A stretch of 64,000 nt of DNA from Neodontobutis hainanensis (lineage: Eukaryota; Chordata; Actinopteri; Gobiiformes; Odontobutidae): positions 733,501-797,500 of the forward strand of contig JALDNG010000006.1 in the NCBI GenBank assembly GCA_024349245.1. The letters run 5' to 3'. The position numbers and the translations under genes are program-made. The notes under the pieces were generated by a model. The model made no database searches and was not told where the DNA came from. It saw only the letters and a list, made by a program, of their open reading frames with translations. Of this stretch, positions 58,869 through 64,000 are shown piece by piece. Each line of letters begins with the position of its first letter. Position 1 is the first letter of the stretch.

Positions 58869-61800
58869 CTAAAGCAACATGACAAATGGGTTAAATACTG
58901 CTGAAACTTTGGTGTTAAAATACATTACAAGAGACAAACCTTCTCGTAAATGGTGGCATTGCGGCCAGCTGTGGTCATCCACACTTCTTTGTAGAAACGG
59001 TCACTGATGGGGTCTGAAAGGTCAATACTACTGTCTGTGTGACCTCCAAGGATGGTTCTGTTAATAAAGGCAGTAAACATGGAAAGATCAGATAAAACTT
59101 TGAAATACATGCATAGTTGAAAGGAATAATATGTAGGATTTGTTTGTTTATAATCAGTCACATGGAAATCTTGCATATCATGTCTTTAAAATAAGGTTTT
59201 GACTATAAACTATTCCAAAATAAAAGACATTTCCATGCCTATATTTATTACAGTTTATGTCTCACACCTTGTCCCTAGATGAACTTATAAGGCTTATAGT
59301 GACATGTATAGTATAAAATGTTGCACCCATTTTCCTGCTCACACTTGACTGACCCAGTAACTAATAACACCTGCCTACATTACCTTTCCTGAGTCCTGTC
59401 CTGTGAATTATTGAAGCCATTTTCATTTAAGCAGTTCCAGAAATGATAAAAAAGAACACACCTGAAGCACTCGAGGCGTAGCTGTAGTGCGTAAGGTCCA
59501 GCCTCATACGGTTGCCCATCCATCACTGAAGGAACCTTTTCAGAGTCCTCAACAATGACCGCTACCTCACTGTCACGTTTACCCAGCATGCTCCTGTCGT
59601 TGATGTTCGCAGAGCCTGGGCATACAATAATGAGCACATGGTTAAGGAATCCATTTATTGACAAAACCAGACAGGTATTTATTAAAGTTATGCAACGAAA
59701 AGAATGTAATATTACCATAACATAATATTTATGTATATTGTTAGATTTGTAGCGATAACCAGTTTTAAGGTAAACCATAGTTTCAAAATGTCACAATCAT
59801 CATGTGACATAAAGTTCATCCATTGGGATAGTCCTAGTTGGCAGCCACACCAAGGGGCACCTAACATCAATTTATACTGAGGGGGGAAATCGGAGTACCC
59901 GGAGGAAACTCACACATGCATGAGGAGAACATGGAAACTCCACTCAGAAAGGTTCCGCCCAACCCGGGAATCAAATCCTGGACCTTCTTTCTGAGAGGCA
60001 ACATGCTAACCACTGCCCTGCCGCCTTGAAAACTAAGTCCAGATGCCATTGCTTTATCCTTTTCTTAAAGACGACCTGGATAACTGAGAACCTTCACAGA
60101 CACATCTCTAATTAACACAACTCTTGAAAATATTGAATCACACTGCATTTTAGATGTTATAAAGATTTAGATTGAAGTTTAAGACTATTTAGACAGAGGA
60201 TGTATATTCAAAACAGAGGTGGTGTGTTATTGCTGAATTGTGGATTTAAAGTGTTCTTTCTCTCAAAAAACTTGCCAGTGTGGCCAAATGAACAAACCAG
60301 TGTTCAAGCCTCTGCCAGCATTATTTATTTGGATGAACTCTATATGTATTTGAATTTGTATGTAAATAAAGAAAATAAACAAAACGTTGTGTATTGTCCA
60401 CTTACCAATTAAAAACATTTAAAGTTAATCCTGCCATGCCATAATATCATCAAAATGTGATATTTTTCCTGAAGATTATAATACCGACGGAATTTCATAC
60501 TGTCTCATGTCTGCGGTGACTAAAATCTACTGTAAATACTAAATTAAAAGCCAAAAAGATAACGCTTTAAGTATAAATAAAGAGACATGAATGAATTCAA
60601 ACCAGAAGGGGGCATTGTAGAGCCATGCCACTGTATTGGACACATTTGTGAAACACTAGTCAGTTCACATTTGGTTTGTTGCCAACATGATAACAAAGCG
60701 ATACAAATTTTATTTTTGTTTCAGTGGTGTGAAGGAATCAAGCTGCTTGTTGCGAGTGGAGATGAATGAATACAATATTATTACGGAGACAGACAGAGGG
60801 TGAAAGTAAAACAGCTCAGACACTGACCAATGATGACTGTGTTGTCGTCAGCAATGAGCATCTTGCTGTGGACGTAGATGAGCTCAGTGACCAAGCGTCC
60901 CTCCAGGTCTGCATGTGTTCGCAGCCCCGCAAACGAGATGTAGTTCATCCACTGGTCATCCACTAACACGAAAAAAAAAAAACAGACTCATTTAACAAAC
61001 CTGTCAAATCAAGCTTTGGCCACATTCTCCAACTATACTTACTTTCTTTTTTTAGTTGTGAGATAATAGAGTATTCTCCTCTTATCATGGTCCTGTGGGA
61101 TTAGAAATAACAATACATTCACATCTGGTTTACTTTTGTTTCCTCATCCCATATATAAATAAAGAACAACTAGCGTCACCTGTAGTTGAAATGCATGACA
61201 GCCTGGATAGCGTTTCCTCCTCCAGTCGTGATGTCTCCCTCAAAGCCAGGAAGCAGGGGGGTCACCACATAGACACGGTACTTTTTACCATCTCTATAAA
61301 AGATAGAAATAAGATAAATACAGACTACAGCCTCAAAAGATAAAAATAAAAACAAATGTGGGAAAATACTTGTGCGCTCTGATGATTCTTTCGATGATGG
61401 CGTCACCGATCTTGTTGTAGACGGTTCTGTTGTCGGCACAAGAAATGAAGAACTGGTTCTAAAGATGAAAGTAAGATCTGTTTGTCAGATGTATCTGTAA
61501 AACTCAGATTTCTGACATCATAATAATCCATTTAATTCCCCACTTCCTGGTCTCACTTCTTTGCTTCACATGCTTTACCTCTATGTAGATGTAGTGTTTG
61601 CTCTTGGCGATGACCTGGATGTAGGCAGTATGAATGGACTCTTCATGGTACTTTATACCTGCCGACCAGTCTGCTGCTGAGCGCAACACCTTTCACGTGG
61701 AAAAAAAGACACAGATATAAGCTCTTTAGATGTAGTATGTTACTATCATATAAAAACATTGCTATAATGATTTCATTGTAATATCTATATGTTTCTATAG

Positions 61801-63983
61801 GTGTGGTATACTTAGGGCCCGATCTTAAAGCTGGCGAAAGGCTCATAGACAGTGACACAGCTGATTGGTCATCTTCCACCTGACACAGGTGTGGACAAGC
61901 CGCCATGTGCCACTGTAGGCGTTCTGAGGTGGGGTTTGGATGCAAGACGGATTTAGGCCTGTTAACACTCGTGTATTTGAAGGCATCAAAACAGCACGCT
62001 ATTTTACATTTATAAATAAAATGTAGCTTGGCAGTAGCTCAGTGGTAATTTTACAAGAACAGTGGACATTTTACAAGAACAGTAATAACTGGACTGGGTT
62101 CTGATATTATTATTGCTGAAGCTGAGCTGGAGACTTCAGTGAGTCCAGACCTAGTCCTTCTCACGCAGGCCCGCACGCACACATCCACTCGATCACAGCA
62201 GGACACTAAAAGTTGGCCCCAAAAAGCAGTGCAAACTTTTCGAACATAAATTGAAGAAACAAGCCATGTTTGGACTGTACAGAGCTGGGCTGGACAACGG
62301 CACATGCAGATAACGGGCTTTTACCCTCTGGAGTGTGTTTATGAGCTGATTAGCTGCACAAGAGCAGTCCTGGATAATGGTGGAGACTGGGGAACATATG
62401 GGAAAGTAAATAGTTAATAATCTATTGTCTGATTGACAGTGTGCATTTATATTCTATTTAAGGTGTGTCTTTTTAGTCTTTTTACATCACAGTGCGTTCA
62501 CCTCTGGCATATGGAACTTGACCTGTCAATCTAAAAAACAAAATGTGCCAGCTCTGGACTCGCCCCGAAAATGAGTGTGCGCCAAGTGCCACGGGCTTTG
62601 CGTCATGAAAATCTAGAAAATGAAACCTTTAAAAAAGAAGACATGTCTGAGCTTGTCAGGTGCGACAAATATATAACTCATAGATACCGGTAGAATGTCA
62701 TGTGGTTAGACAAGTCTATTAATCCTGAAAGACACATGTTGAACTTTCAGTTTCCTACAAAGCATATCAAAATATATTTGTGTGTATAAACTGTATGTTT
62801 TTAGCCTTTGTAGGCCAAAGGTTTAGTTAAAAAAATACATAATAATGAAAAAAATATAATTTAACCATGGAAAAAAATCAGTAGATGGGTGTTTGTAGCA
62901 AATGTAACCTAAGCTTCAAAGACATTTCTGAACTTACTGGATTAGTCCAACCTTTCACGCAGCGATCAGTTCCACTGTGTGTCAACTGCAGGAGTGAACC
63001 TCTGTAGTTGGTTACATAATGTTACAGCGTTCAGAGAGTGTTTTAACGCTTGCTTTCTTTTATCTCTTTCCAGCAGAACTTGCAGACATGAATGCTGGAA
63101 TGTGGAGATAGTGTGGGAAAGTAGGAGTATGTGTTCTCAGCAGTTTTGACCCTAAATGTTTGACACTCTGGCCTGGTTTCATTTCAGGGAAGATGAAGCC
63201 CTTAAAAAACACAATATGTGTATTTCTCTTACTTGGACTTTGGTGTTAACACTGCCGGGGACTTGGTATCGAAGATCGCTGGCACTGGAGTGAGACTTGG
63301 GGAGCAGGTACGGATAAGACAGGGAGCGATACTTCGGCTTCATGATCTAAAGGCAGGGTGGACGAACAAGTGTCAAGAAATAGCAGGGAATAAAAAAGTA
63401 GGAGTCTGAGAGGAAAACGCTGGTTTAATAGATTTTTCCATTAGCTTAGGCAAACAAGGCCAGGTTAGCGCTCATGTCCATGTAAGCATTACTGTTAGTG
63501 TTAATGTTTCCATGTTGAGTTTCTGCTGTACCTTTGTGAAGTTCCAGCGCTGGATGAAATGTCTGGCCACGTCTCTGGCAGCTCTACCGTGAACCACAGA
63601 GCCAATGTCGTGCCATGGCATTCTGGGAGTTATGTACCTGTCGATGAAGTCTGCACGGGAAAAAAGCCCCAAGTACGCCAAGAACAAACACAAAAGACAA
63701 AAAACTGAAATATCATTGAGAAACAAAACGAGCAAGTAACAGTTAATGCTAATGACTAGTTTCTAATGACCTGGTATGAAAGAAAAATGTATAGGAGCAG
63801 AATTAATGGGAATTGGAAATTGTGGAGTGTATGTGTTTTTTGTTAGCATCACACCGTCAAAAGGTTTCTCCAGCTGAATCCAGTCCTTGTAGACAAAGTT
63901 GCAGTAGTCTTTTCCATGCCAGAAGCGAGTGTTGCCCTGTAACTCTCCCACTCCTGCTGTCAGGCTTTTCACAGAACCACCGT
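58644..63983 (-). CDS. pld1: pld1 (phospholipase D1), 11 C-terminal coding exons, 5' part missing
   Basis: Hydrolyses phosphatidylcholine to phosphatidic acid and choline at Golgi, endosomal and plasma membranes; activated by ARF, Rho and PKC and dependent on PIP2. Join: 63855-63983, 63532-63650, 63233-63346, 61579-61689, 61370-61458, 61180-61293, 61043-61092, 60828-60962, 59462-59615, 58940-59057, 58644-58868. These give about 452 codons in consistent phase, the C-terminal 40 percent of a protein of about 1,050 aa. The second catalytic HKD motif is present (HSKMLIADD...GSANINDRS); the first HKD and the PX and PH domains lie off the right edge. [12 protein letters not shown] and [15 protein letters not shown] match PLD1 rather than PLD2, and synteny agrees. 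The C-terminal tetrapeptide is EIWT where mammals have EVWT. Confidence 0.94.
58940..59057 (-). CDS. pld1: pld1 penultimate coding exon
   Basis: [20 protein letters not shown] then [19 protein letters not shown]. Matches human [20 protein letters not shown]. Confidence 0.94.
59462..59615 (-). CDS. pld1: pld1 exon: [17 protein letters not shown]
   Basis: [20 protein letters not shown] then [20 protein letters not shown] and [10 protein letters not shown]. Completes the GSxN part of HKD2. Confidence 0.95.
59616..60827 (-). other. pld1 intron holding a SINE-like repeat
   Basis: 1.2-kb intron with the repeat at 59881-60027. The rest is AT-rich with no ORF of note. Confidence 0.55.
59881..60027 (-). 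mobile_element. tRNA-derived SINE-like teleost repeat
   Basis: On the minus strand it reads GGCGGCAGGGCAGTGGTTAG, then a B-box-like GGTCCAGGATTTGATTCCC, then AGTGGAGTTTCCATGTTCTC and TTTCCTCCGGGTACTCCG. This order is a very common dispersed repeat of fish genomes, with RNA polymerase III-like A and B boxes. Confidence 0.75.
60828..60962 (-). CDS. pld1: pld1 exon: second HKD motif
   Basis: [20 protein letters not shown] then [20 protein letters not shown] and TVIIG. Contains H-x-K-x4-D: His and Lys of HSKMLIAD are the second catalytic half of the PLD active site. Confidence 0.95.
61043..61092 (-). CDS. pld1: pld1 short exon: TMIRGEYSI
   Basis: [16 protein letters not shown], a 50-nt exon (human TMCRGENSILGQLKAE). 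Acceptor CAG|GA and donor GTAAGT agree with the phases of its neighbours. Confidence 0.9.
61180..61293 (-). CDS. pld1: pld1 exon: [15 protein letters not shown]
   Basis: [20 protein letters not shown] then [17 protein letters not shown]. Conserved PLD core strand and loop. Confidence 0.94.
61370..61458 (-). CDS. pld1: pld1 exon: NQFFISC
   Basis: [20 protein letters not shown] then [18 protein letters not shown] is a PLD hallmark motif. Phase 0 in, 2 out. Confidence 0.94.
61579..61689 (-). CDS. pld1: pld1 exon: [10 protein letters not shown]
   Basis: [20 protein letters not shown] then [17 protein letters not shown]. 111 nt, phase 0 both sides. Confidence 0.94.
61690..63232 (-). other. Largest pld1 intron in the window, mostly repeat-derived
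   Basis: 1.5 kb. The first half appears to be an old transposon (61813-62625) with a tRNA-like A-box stretch inside (TAGCTCAGTGG, 62034-62044). The rest is AT-rich, and nothing else was recognised. Confidence 0.5.
61813..62625. mobile_element. Degenerate non-autonomous DNA transposon
   Basis: Starts TAGGGCCCGATCTTAAAGC, a typical left end of an abundant teleost hAT-like family; the CG-rich stretch GTGCGCCAAGTGCCACGGGC near 62575 resembles the matching right part. Locally higher GC than its surroundings. Right boundary approximate. Confidence 0.45.
63233..63346 (-). CDS. pld1: pld1 exon: [15 protein letters not shown]
   Basis: [20 protein letters not shown] then [18 protein letters not shown]. 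114 nt, phase 0 both sides. Followed by the largest pld1 intron in the window. Confidence 0.93.
63532..63650 (-). CDS. pld1: pld1 exon: [15 protein letters not shown]
   Basis: [20 protein letters not shown] then [20 protein letters not shown]. Conserved PLD core between the two HKD motifs. Phase 1 in, 0 out. Confidence 0.93.
63855..63983 (-). CDS. pld1: pld1 exon: loop end and WHGKDYCNF
   Basis: [20 protein letters not shown] then [20 protein letters not shown] and FD. Acceptor TTCATAG at 63984 fits phase 1 entry; donor G|GTGTG is weak but gives the required phase. Corresponds to human TGSIRSLQTGVGEL. Confidence 0.88.
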
Positions 63984-64000
63984 CTATGAACACAGACATT

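Noticed and set aside
59867..60049. 60-codon minus-strand ORF
   Set aside because: It is the translated body of the SINE-like repeat, not a gene.
62025..62050. tRNA gene suggested by GTAGCTCAGTGG
   Set aside because: Only an A-box-like stretch is present; no matching B box or cloverleaf follows. Probably part of an old repeat.

Overview
The window is vertebrate nuclear DNA, almost certainly from a teleost fish. The exons are short with GT-AG introns, the protein-coding density is low, and the introns hold typical fish repeats (a Tc1-like remnant, hAT-like MITEs, a tRNA-derived SINE). The three genes lie in the order slc2a2 - tnik - pld1, all on the minus strand. As I recall it, this is the order and orientation of SLC2A2-TNIK-PLD1 on human chromosome 3q26, so this is a conserved syntenic block.

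Layout: (1) 56-4773, slc2a2 (GLUT2 facilitative hexose transporter), coding exons 1-11; the last exon lies off the left edge. (2) About 5321-55941, tnik (TRAF2- and NCK-interacting Ste20/GCK-family kinase). I could join 34 coding exons in consistent phase, giving 3999 nt and 1332 aa (human about 1360 aa): N-terminal kinase domain, glutamine-rich coiled coil, serine-rich linker and C-terminal CNH domain. Introns 1 and 2 are large (about 9 and 15.6 kb) and hold repeats but no convincing gene. (3) 58644-63983, the 11 most 3' coding exons of pld1 (phospholipase D1), including the second HKD catalytic motif; the rest lies off the right edge. The DNA between tnik and pld1 (about 2.5 kb) and between tnik and slc2a2 (under 1 kb) shows no further gene.

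Two things stand out. First, the 3' end of tnik carries a direct tandem duplication of about 2.8-2.9 kb (7280-10099 and 10100-13020) with a 4-bp microhomology junction inside a CNH exon. The copies are identical in their outer parts and differ mainly by a 102-bp indel and a few substitutions in the middle, so it is either a very recent duplication or a false haplotype duplication in the assembly. Second, between the glutamine-rich exon and the classical 55-aa cassette there is a 1284-nt exon-like ORF (20899-22182). It starts at a good acceptor in phase 0, stays open for 427 codons, contains three 40-aa repeats and ends in a stop. It predicts a 967-aa TNIK isoform with kinase and coiled coil but no CNH domain. 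I do not recognise this C-terminal segment from mammalian TNIK.

The three classical TNIK splice modules (29, 55 and 8 aa) are each present here as separate phase-0 exons. All exon joins were read by eye from splice signals, reading phase and remembered family sequences; no alignment or database search was run.
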